A stretch of DNA of 64,000 bases, from NCBI RefSeq assembly GCF_000718095.1, contig NZ_JOEI01000029.1:81475-145474 (forward strand). Reading direction: 5' to 3'. Below the pieces are notes generated by a model. The model saw only the letters and a list, made by a program, of their open reading frames with translations, searched no databases and was not told the origin of the DNA. Source of the DNA: Streptomyces scopuliridis RB72 (GTDB lineage Bacteria; Actinomycetota; Actinomycetes; Streptomycetales; Streptomycetaceae). The position numbers and the translations under genes are program-made. How positions within the stretch are numbered: position 1 is the first letter of the stretch; each line of letters begins with the position of its first letter. Positions 52,131-61,654 of the stretch are shown one piece after another.

Positions 52131-53744
52131 TCAGTAGCCGCGTACGTCGGGCCAGTTGCGCTGGATTCCCGCGCGGTCGAGCACTCCGGCGAACGCGTCG
52201 AACCGCTTGTCCTCGGACTGGACCTGGTGCGGTTCCACGCCTTCGGCGAGACAGTGGGCGGCCAGGGCACCGGCCACCTCGCCGATGTTCCACTCCACCG
52301 GGTGGAGCCGGTAGCAGCCGTTGGTGATGTGGGTGGTGCCGATGTTCTTTCCGGCGGGCAGCAGATTGCGGACGCGGCGCGGTACGAGGGCACCGAGCGG
52401 GATCTCGAACGGCACGGAACCGATGTCGACATAGGTGTCGCCGCCGGTGGAGGGGTGCAGATCGATGCGGTAGTTACCGACGCCGACCGAGTCCCGGTAG
52501 CGGGTGCCGCCGTACGGACCGACCAGATCGATCGCGACATCGTGTTCGGTGATGGTGGTGACCGCCTTGATCCGGCGCGACTCGCGTACGTACGGGGCCT
52601 TGGCGAGGCCGTCGGAGGTGCCGGTGACATCGGGACGCGGACGCAGCCCGGGAAAGCCGGTGCCGCCATCGGCGCGCGGCGCCTCGGTCTGGAGCCAGTA
52701 CAGGACGGAGAGCGACAACTGCCGTGCCTCGGCGACGGCTTGGGCGGCCGTCTCGGCGCCACCGCCGATCAGCGGCTTCAGCCAGTAGTCGTTGAGCGGC
52801 CAGTTGACCAGGGTGATGTCGGAGTCGAAGGCACCGTCCCTGTGCAGCTTGCGGGCGAGGATCCGGCGGAAGCCCCACAGTTCCTTGTCACCCGCGTCGG
52901 CGCTCTGGTCGGCGCTGACATCGAGCGGGTCGAGATCGGGGTTGGGTACGAAGGTACGCGGTACGGCCTCCAGTGTGCGGGGGTCCGGGGCGAGAAAGCC
53001 GAGCAGCGGCCCCGGCCAGAAATCGGGCCGGTAGGAGCGCCAGAAGTCATAGTCGGCGGGCTTCTCGATCGTGTGGTCCTCGCCCTCGTGGTACGAGAGC
53101 GCGAAGCAGACGGTGATGCCCTGCTGGTTGAGCGGCTGGGCGGTCTCGGGGGCGTGCGGCTCGTCGTACTCGGCGCGGGCCTCGGCACCCACCGCGTACT
53201 CCACACCCGCGAGTTCCAGCAGCTCGCCGGTCTCGGTGGCATCGATGACATAGCGCGCGGCGATCGTGCGCCGGCCGCCGTCGCGCAGGCTCTCGACGGT
53301 GACGCTCCGTACGGTGTCGTCCTCGGCCGCCTCTGCGGCCACCGGCCGGTGCTCGGTGAGGAGGGTGAGCCGGCCGGAGGCCCGGTGGGGCGCGAGCATG
53401 GACTCCATGACGGTGAGGGCGACGCGTGGCTCATGACAGAGCTTGCTGACCCGGCCGGCGCCGGGGTTGAGGGAGGTGAGGGCCAGCGCCTCGGCCCGCA
53501 TCGGGTACCACTGGCGGTAGAAGTCCCGGATGGATTCGCGCAGGTGACGGTACGAGGCGGTGGTGCCGAACCGCTCGACCCAGGGGTGCTCGTCCGGCGG
53601 GACGGCCTGAGAGGTGAGCTGGCCGCCGATCCAGTCGGTCTCCTCGGTGAGGACGACACTGCGCCCGGCACGGCAGGCGGCGAGTGCCGCGGCCACGCCG
53701 CCGAGTCCGCCGCCGACGATGAGAATGTCCGGTTCGGGTATCAC
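52131..53744 (-). CDS. FAD-dependent oxidoreductase
   Basis: A 537-residue flavoprotein. The dinucleotide-binding motif is ILIVGGGLGGVAAALAACRAG at the N-terminus, and a second FAD contact is ARYVIDATETGELLELAG near residue 170. The family (FAD_oxidored) often sits in sugar-use loci with unknown substrates. GTG at 53744 follows AAGGAG. It is first in the row leading to the hydantoinase and is encoded just behind the LacI regulator. Confidence 0.8.
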   Translation of the reverse strand: MIPEPDILIVGGGLGGVAAALAACRAGRSVVLTEETDWIGGQLTSQAVPPDEHPWVERFGTTASYRHLRESIRDFYRQWYPMRAEALALTSLNPGAGRVSKLCHEPRVALTVMESMLAPHRASGRLTLLTEHRPVAAEAAEDDTVRSVTVESLRDGGRRTIAARYVIDATETGELLELAGVEYAVGAEARAEYDEPHAPETAQPLNQQGITVCFALSYHEGEDHTIEKPADYDFWRSYRPDFWPGPLLGFLAPDPRTLEAVPRTFVPNPDLDPLDVSADQSADAGDKELWGFRRILARKLHRDGAFDSDITLVNWPLNDYWLKPLIGGGAETAAQAVAEARQLSLSVLYWLQTEAPRADGGTGFPGLRPRPDVTGTSDGLAKAPYVRESRRIKAVTTITEHDVAIDLVGPYGGTRYRDSVGVGNYRIDLHPSTGGDTYVDIGSVPFEIPLGALVPRRVRNLLPAGKNIGTTHITNGCYRLHPVEWNIGEVAGALAAHCLAEGVEPHQVQSEDKRFDAFAGVLDRAGIQRNWPDVRGY

Positions 53745-53814
53745 GGATCTCCTTGTGGTGCTGTGTTGTGCTGTGTTGTGCCCTGGGGTGTGGTGCTGTG
53801 TGGTGCCGGTCCGC

Positions 53815-54912
53815 CTACGGGGCAGGGGGCGGTCCGGCGGTGGCGCCGGCCCTGAAGACACAGGACACCAGCGGTTCCGCGGCCTCCTCCCCCGCCACCA
53901 GCGCGGCGAGCAGGCGTACCGCCGCCGCGCCCAACCGGGTTCTGGGGATGTCGAATCCGGTGACCTGCGGACCGTCCGCCAGGTCCGGGGGCGGCGAGCC
54001 GAGGAGCGCGAGCGAGACCTCGCTCGGGCAGTCGACTCGCGCGTCACGGACGGCCGTACGCAGCGCGCGCCAGGCGCCGCCCGTGTCGGTCTCCTCCGCG
54101 ACGAAGGCGGTGACTCCGTCGTCGGTCCATCCGCGCAGCCGCTCCGCGGTCAGTTCGCGTTCCGGGGCGGCCGAGCGGAAGACCGCCGCGGGGCCGCCGG
54201 GCAGGCCGGCCGCCTCCAGCCCCTTCAGGAAGCCGTGTTCACGGTCGGTGGAGGCGGGCGCGTCGTCGTCCTCGCGGATGAGCACGATCCTGCGGTGGCC
54301 GAGCGCGGCGAGCCGGCCGACCACCTCACGGCTGGCGCTGACATAGTCGGCGCCGACCCAGGCCAGGCCCTCCAGTTCGTCCCTGCGGCCGATATGGACC
54401 ACGGGGAAGCCGTCGGCGACCAGCCGCCGCAGTTCCCCGGCCGGCGCGTGGCGGCCGAGGAAGAGACAGCCATCGGCCAGCCGTACCCTGCTGAGGGCGT
54501 CCGGCCCGGCGGCCCCCGCGCCGCCGGTGCTCGAACCGGTGAAGAGCACCAGGTCGTAGCCGCGCGCGGCGGCCTCCTGCTCGACGCCGACCAGGAACGG
54601 GTAGTACGAGTGCTGCACATCCGTCGGGAAGGTGGCGGTGAAGCTGAAGACGCCCAGCAGGTCATTGCGCGCCGCCGCGAGCCTGCGGGCCGCCGGATCG
54701 GGTACGTAACCGAGGCTGCGCGCCGCGTCCAGCACCTTCTGCCGGGTCTCGTCGGAGATCGTGGCGCCCTGCTTCTTGCCCGCGAGTACCAGCGAGACCG
54801 TTGCCTGCGAGACCCCGGCCAGCCGGGCGACCTCCGACTGGCGCGGCCGCGCGGTGCGCCCGGCCGGAGCCGGGGCCCGGCCTGGCCGGGAACGCTTCCT
54901 TGGTTCGTCCAC
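53815..54912 (-). CDS. LacI-family transcriptional regulator
   Basis: A 365-residue regulator. LacI helix-turn-helix and hinge (SEVARLAGVSQATVSLVLAG, then ARSLGYVPDPAARRLAA) follow a basic Pro/Arg-rich N-terminal extension of about 25 residues. The periplasmic-binding-protein-like sensor domain fills the rest. It is divergent from the esterase and sugar ABC genes, with operator-like repeats in both promoter regions, so it probably represses both directions and itself. Confidence 0.9.
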   Translation of the reverse strand: MDEPRKRSRPGRAPAPAGRTARPRQSEVARLAGVSQATVSLVLAGKKQGATISDETRQKVLDAARSLGYVPDPAARRLAAARNDLLGVFSFTATFPTDVQHSYYPFLVGVEQEAAARGYDLVLFTGSSTGGAGAAGPDALSRVRLADGCLFLGRHAPAGELRRLVADGFPVVHIGRRDELEGLAWVGADYVSASREVVGRLAALGHRRIVLIREDDDAPASTDREHGFLKGLEAAGLPGGPAAVFRSAAPERELTAERLRGWTDDGVTAFVAEETDTGGAWRALRTAVRDARVDCPSEVSLALLGSPPPDLADGPQVTGFDIPRTRLGAAAVRLLAALVAGEEAAEPLVSCVFRAGATAGPPPAP

Positions 54913-54939
54913 CGGTACTCCTCGTGCTCCTCAGGAATC

Positions 54940-54968
54940 GTTAATGCGTATTAGTTATGCGCATTAAC
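54940..54968. promoter_or_regulatory. LacI-type operator in the regulator/esterase gap
   Basis: GTTAATGCG (54940-54948) and CGCATTAAC (54960-54968) are a perfect 9-bp inverted repeat. Inside the right half lies the palindrome ATGCGCAT (54957-54964), centred on CG as LacI operators usually are. The AT content is striking against the surroundings. It is 28 nt before the regulator ATG, suggesting autorepression. Confidence 0.65.
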
Positions 54969-55120
54969 GTGCACTGTGGACCTCCGGGCGATCGGGGTCA
55001 AGAGGGTGGACCGGACTTCTTTCCGGGGTTCCGCCAGGGACTTCTGCCCGAGCGGCCTGCGGTCGTACGGTGTGATGTTCCGTCTTCCGCGACCCGCTCT
55101 CCTTGACAAGGTGACCTTAA

Positions 55121-56092
55121 ATGTCCCTGTTCGACCTGCCCCTCGATGAACTCCGCGGCTACCGGAGCCGGTCCACGGAGCCGGAGGACTTCGACCGGTT
55201 CTGGGAAGCCACCCTCGCCGAGACGCGCGGCCACGATCTGCGCGCCCGCTTCGAGCCCGTCCCGACGGCGCTCGCCACGCTGGACGTGTTCGATGTGACC
55301 TTCGCCGGGTTCGGCGGCCATCCGGTCAAGGGCTGGTTCGTCCTGCCCGCCGGTACGTCCGAACCCCTCCCCATAGTCGTGCAGTTCCTCGGCTACGGCG
55401 GCGGGCGCGGCCTGCCGCACACCCATCTGCTCTGGGGCTCGGCCGGCTTCGCCCACTTCGTGATGGACACCCGGGGACAGGGCGGCGGCTGGAACGGCGG
55501 CGACACCCCCGACCCAGTGGGCAGCGCCTCCTCGTACCCCGGCTTTCTGACCCGGGGCATCGAGGACCCGTACGCGTTCTACTACCGGCGGCTCTTCGCC
55601 GACGCGGTACGCGCCGTGGAAGCCGCGCGCTCCCACCCCCTCGCCGATGCCTCGCGCACGGTGGCCCTGGGCACCAGCCAGGGCGGCGGGATCACGCTCG
55701 CGGTGGGCGGGCTCGTGCCGGATCTGGCGGCGATCGCGCCCGATGTGCCGTTCCTCTGCGACTTCCCGCGCGCGACGACGATCACCGACCGCCATCCGTA
55801 CCGGGAAGTGGGCAACTACCTCAAGACCTACCGCGGCAGGACGGCGGACGCCTGGCGGACGCTCAGCTACTTCGACGGCGTGCACTTCGCGGCGCGCGGC
55901 CGGGCTCCGGCGCTGTTCTCGGCGGCCCTGGAGGACGAGACCTGCCCGCCGTCCACGGTCTTCGGAGCCTTCAACGCCTACGCGCACGAGGACAAGTCGA
56001 TCGAGGTGTACGACTTCAACGACCACGAGGGCGGCGGTCCGTACCAGGAGGCCACCCAACTGGCCTGGCTGGCGGACCGGCTGACTCCCTGA
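55121..56092 (+). CDS. Acetyl xylan esterase-like hydrolase (CE7)
   Basis: A 323-residue alpha/beta hydrolase of the acetyl xylan esterase/cephalosporin C deacetylase family. The N-terminal FDLPLDELRGYR and FDRFWEATL motifs are diagnostic. The nucleophile is in VALGTSQGGGITLAVGG near residue 187. RGQGG (near 125) and the acid and His (EDETCPPST, DHEGGGP) follow. No signal peptide, so it deacetylates sugars after import by the adjacent ABC system. Confidence 0.88.
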   Translation: MSLFDLPLDELRGYRSRSTEPEDFDRFWEATLAETRGHDLRARFEPVPTALATLDVFDVTFAGFGGHPVKGWFVLPAGTSEPLPIVVQFLGYGGGRGLPHTHLLWGSAGFAHFVMDTRGQGGGWNGGDTPDPVGSASSYPGFLTRGIEDPYAFYYRRLFADAVRAVEAARSHPLADASRTVALGTSQGGGITLAVGGLVPDLAAIAPDVPFLCDFPRATTITDRHPYREVGNYLKTYRGRTADAWRTLSYFDGVHFAARGRAPALFSAALEDETCPPSTVFGAFNAYAHEDKSIEVYDFNDHEGGGPYQEATQLAWLADRLTP

Positions 56093-56145
56093 CCGGCCGC
56101 CGCACCCGGCCCCGCCGCCCCGCCCCGCCCTGTGCGACCCGACGC

Positions 56146-56215
56146 CGAATCGATTCGAAACAGCTCTTGACCGGCACCATGCGTTAACCCTAGGTTTCCT
56201 GGAGAAAGCGCTTTC
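56146..56215 (+). promoter_or_regulatory. Promoter with two LacI-type palindromes (sugar ABC operon)
   Basis: CGAATCGATTCG (56146-56157) and GAAAGCGCTTTC (56204-56215) are perfect 12-bp palindromes with a central CG or GC, as in LacI-family operators. Between them TTGACC (56167-56172) and TAGGTT (56191-56196) form a -35/-10 pair with 18-bp spacing. Two sites flanking one promoter would allow looping repression. Confidence 0.6.
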
Positions 56216-56255
56216 CGACAACGATGTCAGAAACGGTTCACCAGGAGGCACGGTC

Positions 56256-57569
56256 ATGAGACCGCCCGGCCCGCCCCGCACCGCCGCCCTGGCGGCACTC
56301 TCCGCGCTCACCGCGCTCGTCCTGCTGCTGACCGGCTGCTCCGGCGGAGGGTCCGCCGGGGGCGGCGGAATCACCCTCACCTTCAGCTGGTGGGGCAATG
56401 AGAACCGCGCCCAGCGCACCAACGAGGCCGTACGCCTCTTCGAGAAGCGACATCCGGGCGTGCGGGTACGGACGTCCTTCGCGGGCTACGAGGCGTACGT
56501 CCAGAAACTCGCCACCCAGGCCGCGGGCGGCGATCTGCCCGATGTCGCCCAGCTCGACTACCGCCAGATATCCCAGTACGCGGGGAGCGGCACCCTGCTC
56601 GACCTCACCCCGTACATCAAGGACGGCACGCTCCGTACCGGTGCGATGGACCCCGGGCTGGTCTCCACCGGCCGCTACGGACCCGGGCAGTACGCGCTGC
56701 CGATGGGGCAGGGTTCCACCGGATTCGCCTATGACGCCAGGGTGTTCGCGAAGGCCGGGCTCAAGGCGCCGGAGCCCGGCTGGACCTGGGAGGAGTGGGC
56801 CGACGCGGGCCGCGCGATCTCAGCGCTCGGGCTGAAGGGCCCGGACGGACGCCCGTACACCGGGCTCACCGATATCGGCGTGAACGAGGACGCGTTCGAG
56901 AACTGGCTGCGCGGGCACGGCAAGAAGCTCTACGCCTCCCAGCACCGGCTCGGCTTCACCGCTGAAGACCTCACCGCGTTCTGGACGTTCACCAACGGTC
57001 TGCGCGAGGAGGGCACGGCCTCGCACGCCAAGGACACCTCCCAGATCGGCGGCGCGATCGAGGACGGTCCGATGGGGCGCGGTCTGGCCGCCACGGACTT
57101 CAACTGGGACGGGCCGTTCCTCGGCTACGCCCCGCTGATGGGCGAGAACGTCCATCTCGCGCCCGTCCCCACGGTGGACGGCAAGGCGGGCCAGTACTTC
57201 AAGCCCAGCGTCCTGATCGGCGCCGGCGCCAACACCGAACACCCCAAGGAGGCAGCGGCGCTGACGGACTTCCTGCTCAATGACCCCGAGGCCGGGAAGA
57301 TCCTCGGCGTCACCCGCTCCACCCCGCCCAACCGCGATATCGCGCGGTCGATCGGCACGGACCTGAAAGGCCCCGAGAAGGAGGTCTTCGAGTACGGCAG
57401 GAAGATCGCCGCGTACGGAGTCGATCCCCCGCCGATGGCACCGCCCCGGGGTGATGTGGTCCTCCAGGTCTCCTTCACCCGTATCTACCAGCAGGTGATC
57501 CACGGTATGCAGAGTCCCGCCGAGGCGGCCCGGGAATTCGTCGCCGAGGCGGAGAGGGAGCTGCGATGA
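56256..57569 (+). CDS. Sugar ABC transporter substrate-binding lipoprotein
   Basis: A 437-residue family 1 binding protein. The signal peptide ends LLLTGC with a Gly/Ser tail. Family landmarks are LTFSWWGNENRAQRTNEAVR, LATQAAGGDLPDVAQLDY and NTEHPKEAAALTDFLLNDPEAGK. It captures an oligosaccharide for the two permeases that follow; no ATPase gene is present, so a shared MsiK-type ATPase is expected, as in other Streptomyces sugar systems. CAGGAGG precedes the ATG. Confidence 0.88.
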   Translation: MRPPGPPRTAALAALSALTALVLLLTGCSGGGSAGGGGITLTFSWWGNENRAQRTNEAVRLFEKRHPGVRVRTSFAGYEAYVQKLATQAAGGDLPDVAQLDYRQISQYAGSGTLLDLTPYIKDGTLRTGAMDPGLVSTGRYGPGQYALPMGQGSTGFAYDARVFAKAGLKAPEPGWTWEEWADAGRAISALGLKGPDGRPYTGLTDIGVNEDAFENWLRGHGKKLYASQHRLGFTAEDLTAFWTFTNGLREEGTASHAKDTSQIGGAIEDGPMGRGLAATDFNWDGPFLGYAPLMGENVHLAPVPTVDGKAGQYFKPSVLIGAGANTEHPKEAAALTDFLLNDPEAGKILGVTRSTPPNRDIARSIGTDLKGPEKEVFEYGRKIAAYGVDPPPMAPPRGDVVLQVSFTRIYQQVIHGMQSPAEAAREFVAEAERELR

Positions 57570-58528
57570 GCCTCACCAGAGATCCACGTCAGGCCGCGTC
57601 CCCGCCCCCGGCCGGCGCGCGCGAGCCCCGGCGCACCCCGCGCCGCCGTGAACGCCAGGGCCCCGCCTATGTCTTCCTCTCCCCCTGGATCCTCGGCGTC
57701 GTCCTGCTGACGCTCGCGCCGATGGCCGTCTCGCTCTATCTCTCCTTCACCGACTACAACCTCTTCGACGCCCCCAAGTGGGTCGGGCTGCGCAACTACA
57801 CGGACATGTTCTTCGAGGATCCCCGCTACTGGCGTTCGGTCGGCACGACGCTGATCTTCGTGGTGGTGGCGGTCCCGCTGAAGCTGGCCCTCGCCCTCGG
57901 GGTGGCGATGCTGCTGAAGAACATGCGCTCCGGCAAGGGCTTTTACCGCTCCGCCTTCTACGCCCCGTCCCTGCTCGGCGCCAGTATGTCGATCGCGCTG
58001 GTGTGGCGGGCGCTGTACAACGACGGCGGTACGGTCGACGATCTGCTCTCCCGGATCGGTATCCACACCGGGGGCTGGGTCGCCGACCCCGACCTGTCGG
58101 TCTTCGTGGTGGCGCTGCTGGCCGTCTGGCAGTTCGGCGCGCCGATGGTGATCTTCCTGGCCGGGCTCCAGCAGATACCGGGCGATCTCTACGAGGCGGC
58201 GGCGCTCGACGGCGCCGGGCGGTGGCGGCAGTTCGTCTCCGTCACCCTGCCCATGCTCTCCCCGGTCCTCTTCTTCAATCTGGTGCTGGAGACCATCCAG
58301 TCGTTCCAGGTCTTCACCCCCGCCTTCGCGATCAGCGGGGGCAAGGGCGGCCCGGCCGACTCGACCATGTTCTACACGCTCTATCTGTACGAACGCGGCT
58401 TCTCCGCCTCGCACATGGGCTATGCCTCGGCCATGGCGTGGGCGCTGCTGCTCGGGATCGGAGCGGTGACCGTCGTGCTCTTCAGGACATCACGCTCCTG
58501 GGTCTTCTACGCCAACGAGGGGGCCTGA
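57566..58528 (+). CDS. Sugar ABC permease, MalF/UgpA type
   Basis: A 320-residue permease with six helices, a cytoplasmic Arg/Pro-rich start and the EAA loop LYEAAALDGAGRWRQFVSVTLP near residue 210. It overlaps the binding-protein gene by 4 nt and forms the channel with the following permease. Confidence 0.88.
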   Translation: MSLTRDPRQAASPPPAGAREPRRTPRRRERQGPAYVFLSPWILGVVLLTLAPMAVSLYLSFTDYNLFDAPKWVGLRNYTDMFFEDPRYWRSVGTTLIFVVVAVPLKLALALGVAMLLKNMRSGKGFYRSAFYAPSLLGASMSIALVWRALYNDGGTVDDLLSRIGIHTGGWVADPDLSVFVVALLAVWQFGAPMVIFLAGLQQIPGDLYEAAALDGAGRWRQFVSVTLPMLSPVLFFNLVLETIQSFQVFTPAFAISGGKGGPADSTMFYTLYLYERGFSASHMGYASAMAWALLLGIGAVTVVLFRTSRSWVFYANEGA

Positions 58529-59406
58529 TGTCCACCGCCGCCATCGGCAAGCGCAACACCCGTACCCGTACGGGCGATCGCGCCCGCCGTATCGCCCTGC
58601 ATCTGGCCGCCGCCCTGATCCTGCTGGTCCTGCTCTATCCGCTGGTGTGGCTGCTCGCCACCTCGCTCAAGCCGGCCGACGAGGTCCTGACCAGTCTGAA
58701 ACTGCTGCCGAGCCGGCTGGAGTGGAGCAACTACAGCACCGCCCTGGACGGGGTGAGCGGGGTGAAGGTCTCCACTCTCCTCACCAACTCGCTGCTGATC
58801 TCGGCGGGTTCGGTGCTCGGCAATGTCATCTCGTGCTCGCTGGCCGCGTATGCCTTCGCCCGGCTGCGGTTCCGGATGCGGGGTGTGATGTTCGGCTTCA
58901 TGGTCGCCACGATGATGCTGCCGCACCACGCGGTGCTGATCCCGCAGTACATCATCTTCAACCAGCTCGGCATGGTGGACACCTACTGGCCGCTGGTGCT
59001 GCCGAAGTTCCTGGCCACGGAGGCGTTCTTCGTCTTCCTCATCGTGCAGTTCATGCGGGGGCTGCCCCGCGAGCTGGAGGAGGCGGCCAGGATCGACGGC
59101 TGCGGGCCGTTCCGCTCCTTCTGGTCCGTGGTGCTGCCGCTGACCCGTCCGGCGCTGATCACCACGGCGATCTTCACCTTCATCTGGAGCTGGAACGACT
59201 TCTTCACCCAGCTGATCTATCTCTTCGACCCGGAGAAGTTCACCATCACGCTGGCTCTGCGGAACTTCGTGGACCAGTCGAGCCAGTCGGCGTTCGGCCC
59301 GATGTTCGCGATGTCGGTGATCTCGCTGCTGCCGATCGTGCTCTTCTTCGCCGCGTTCCAGCGCTATCTGGTGCAGGGCATGGCGACCTCCGGGCTGAAG
59401 GGATGA
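58528..59406 (+). CDS. Sugar ABC permease, MalG/UgpE type
   Basis: A 292-residue permease. The first helix is ALILLVLLYPLVWLLATSLK, and the EAA loop is LEEAARIDGCGPFRSFWSVVLP near residue 190. The C-terminus ends in LVQGMATSGLKG, usual for this type. Its start is immediately coupled to the preceding stop. Confidence 0.88.
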   Translation: MSTAAIGKRNTRTRTGDRARRIALHLAAALILLVLLYPLVWLLATSLKPADEVLTSLKLLPSRLEWSNYSTALDGVSGVKVSTLLTNSLLISAGSVLGNVISCSLAAYAFARLRFRMRGVMFGFMVATMMLPHHAVLIPQYIIFNQLGMVDTYWPLVLPKFLATEAFFVFLIVQFMRGLPRELEEAARIDGCGPFRSFWSVVLPLTRPALITTAIFTFIWSWNDFFTQLIYLFDPEKFTITLALRNFVDQSSQSAFGPMFAMSVISLLPIVLFFAAFQRYLVQGMATSGLKG

Positions 59407-60020
59407 GCGCCATGGGCACCCCTCCTACCGCGTCCTCGCCGTACGACCGCCGTGAGCCCGGGGAGCTGTTCGGCCCGCGCTTCGCGCTCTTCGCCGACAT
59501 GCTCGCCGTCGGTCTGTTCACGACGGTGGCGAGTCTGCCGCTCGTCACCGCCCCGGCCGCGCTGGCCGCCGGCTGTTCCGTACTGCGGGACTCCGCCCGT
59601 TCGGAACGGACGGCGACCGCCGGCCGGTACCGGGACGCGCTCCGGGCACACGGCGTCGCCCGTACGCTGGTCGCCGGCGCGGTGCTGCTCGCGCTCGGTG
59701 CGCTGTTCCTGCTGGATCTGGCGCTGGCCGGGGCCGGACTGCCGGGGGCCGCAGCCGTCTCGGTCGCGCTGGCCGCCGTCGGGGCGGGGGCGCTGGTCGT
59801 GGGGGTACGGGCCGCCGCGCACCCGGTGGCGCGGCGCAGCTGGCCCGCCGCCGTACGGGGCGCCGCCCGCCGCTCGGCCGCCGATCCGGCCGGGTCCGTA
59901 CTGATCGCGGTGGCTCTGGTGCTCTGCGCCGCGATCGTCTGGGCGCTGCCGCCGCTCGCGCTTCTCGCGGCCGGGCCGCTGGCGCTCGCCGCCGTCTCCG
60001 TCGAACTGCGCACGCCTTGA
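59403..60020 (+). CDS. YesL/DUF624-like membrane protein
   Basis: A 205-residue membrane protein with five hydrophobic helices. LFTTVASLPLVTAPAALAAGCSVLR near residue 40 is like the N-terminal motif of YesL proteins. Such proteins accompany sugar importers and two-component sensors in carbohydrate loci. Coupled by ATGA to the last permease gene. Confidence 0.7.
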   Translation: MSAMGTPPTASSPYDRREPGELFGPRFALFADMLAVGLFTTVASLPLVTAPAALAAGCSVLRDSARSERTATAGRYRDALRAHGVARTLVAGAVLLALGALFLLDLALAGAGLPGAAAVSVALAAVGAGALVVGVRAAAHPVARRSWPAAVRGAARRSAADPAGSVLIAVALVLCAAIVWALPPLALLAAGPLALAAVSVELRTP

Positions 60021-60032
60021 AGCGCCGGTGGG

Positions 60033-60986
60033 TCAGTGCGAGGCCGGGATCAGCCTCTTCGACTCCAGATAGGTCCGTGCGACGTCCTCGGAGAGCCGGC
60101 GCCAGCTGTCCACCTGCTGGTTCAGCTGGGCCAGGTCCTTGGTGGTGAGTACGGTGTTCAGCTTGTCCAGCGCCGTCGTCACGCCCTTGCCGCCGGCCCG
60201 TGCGCGGTTGACGACGGGCACGATGTAGTCGGCGTTCTGGAGATGTCTGTCGTCGGCGAGGAGCACCAGTCCGAACTGGCCGAGCGTCGCGTCGGTGGTC
60301 GTGGTCAGGACCATCTGGTCCTGACCGTTCTGCACGGCCCGCTTCGCCGGTGTCGTCCCCACGCCCTTGGGGTCGATGCCGGTGATGTCGATGCCGTACG
60401 TCTTCTTCAGTCCGGGTTCGCAGTACGGGCGCCGTACGCACTCGTCGCCCGCGGCGAGCCTGACGGGCAGCCGGGATCTGCCCAGGTCGCTCAGTGTCCT
60501 GAGCCGGTGTTTCCGGGCGTAGGAGGCGGCGACGGCGAAGGCGTTCTGGTCGACTGCGCGGCCCGGATCGAGGACGGTCAGCCCGCGTGGCGCGGCCAGC
60601 GAGCGCAGCGCCTTCATCGTCGCGGCCAGGTCGGGTGAGCCGACGGGTTTCGCGTCGGGGCCGTGGGCCTTGGCGTTCAGCCAGTCGGCGAAGGTCGCCG
60701 CGTACTCCGGTACGACATCGATCTGGCCGCTCTCCAGGGCCGGTTCGTAGATCTCCCGGTTGGTGACGGAGAGGATCCGGGTGTGGTAGCCCGCGCGGTT
60801 CAGCAGGAGCGCGTACATCTGGGCGAGCAGATCGCTTTCGGTGAAGCCGGCCGAGCCGATGGTCAGATGCTTGCTGTCGCCGGGCGGTGCGGTGACATCG
60901 CCCCGGTTCTCCAGGGACGGTCCGGTGGCGCAGCCGGTGACCAGGACGAGCGAGGCGACCAGGACGGCGGTACGCGCCGCTCTCAT
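60033..60986 (-). CDS. Glycine betaine/choline-binding lipoprotein (OpuCC type)
   Basis: A 317-residue lipoprotein (signal ending LVTGCA). The OpuAC fold shows LTIGSAGFTESDLLAQMYALLLN, SGQIDVVPEYAAT and a C-terminal LTTKDLAQLNQQVD. It binds a compatible solute or related quaternary amine. The ATG at 60986 overlaps the permease stop. It is convergent with the sugar operon, whose end is only 12 bp away. Confidence 0.85.
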   Translation of the reverse strand: MRAARTAVLVASLVLVTGCATGPSLENRGDVTAPPGDSKHLTIGSAGFTESDLLAQMYALLLNRAGYHTRILSVTNREIYEPALESGQIDVVPEYAATFADWLNAKAHGPDAKPVGSPDLAATMKALRSLAAPRGLTVLDPGRAVDQNAFAVAASYARKHRLRTLSDLGRSRLPVRLAAGDECVRRPYCEPGLKKTYGIDITGIDPKGVGTTPAKRAVQNGQDQMVLTTTTDATLGQFGLVLLADDRHLQNADYIVPVVNRARAGGKGVTTALDKLNTVLTTKDLAQLNQQVDSWRRLSEDVARTYLESKRLIPASH

Positions 60987-61654
60987 CCCCCGCCCCTCAC
61001 CCACCGCGGGCCCAGCAGCCGCACCAGCTCGAACACTCCTTCCACCAGCAGCGCGAACACGGCGACGAGCACCGCGCCCGCGACCACCTGGGGCGTGTCG
61101 GCGAGATTGAATCCGGCGGTGATGATCCGGCCGAGACCGCCGCCGCCGACCAGTGCGGCGATGGTCGCCGTCGCCACCAGCTGGACGGCGGCGATCCGTA
61201 CACCGGTGAGGATCAGCGGCAGGGCGAGCGGCACCTCGACCCGCCGCAGCAGCTGACCGCCCGTCATCCCCATGCCACGCGCGGCCTGGACGACATCACG
61301 GTCCACCCCGCGCATGCCCACATAGGCGTTGGTCAGCAGCGGCGGGATCGCGAACAGCACCAGCGCGATGATCGTCGGCCACTGTCCGTGCGTGCCGATC
61401 GGGGTGAGCAGCAGCAGGACGAGAACGGCGAAGGTCGGCACGGCCCGGCCGGCGTTGGAGATATTGACGGCCAGCGCGCCGCCCCTGCCCAGATGACCGA
61501 GGACCAGCGCGACGGGCAGCGCGATCGCACAGCTGATGACCAGACACACGACGGTGAGGAAGAGATGCTCGCCGAGCCGGTTCCAGACCCCGCCGGACCC
61601 CGACCAGTTCGAGGCGCTGGTGAGCCAGGACCAGGCCGCCGCGAGGGTGTTCAC
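60983..61654 (-). CDS. OpuC-type ABC permease, second
   Basis: A 223-residue permease with five helices. It shows the OpuCB/OpuCD motif NISNAGRAVPTFAVLVLLLL and the EAA-type loop VDRDVVQAARGMGMTGGQLLRRVEVPLALP. GTG start overlaps the first permease (GTGA). It partners the permease at 61651 and the ATPase at 45643. Confidence 0.85.
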   Translation of the reverse strand: MNTLAAAWSWLTSASNWSGSGGVWNRLGEHLFLTVVCLVISCAIALPVALVLGHLGRGGALAVNISNAGRAVPTFAVLVLLLLTPIGTHGQWPTIIALVLFAIPPLLTNAYVGMRGVDRDVVQAARGMGMTGGQLLRRVEVPLALPLILTGVRIAAVQLVATATIAALVGGGGLGRIITAGFNLADTPQVVAGAVLVAVFALLVEGVFELVRLLGPRWVRGGG

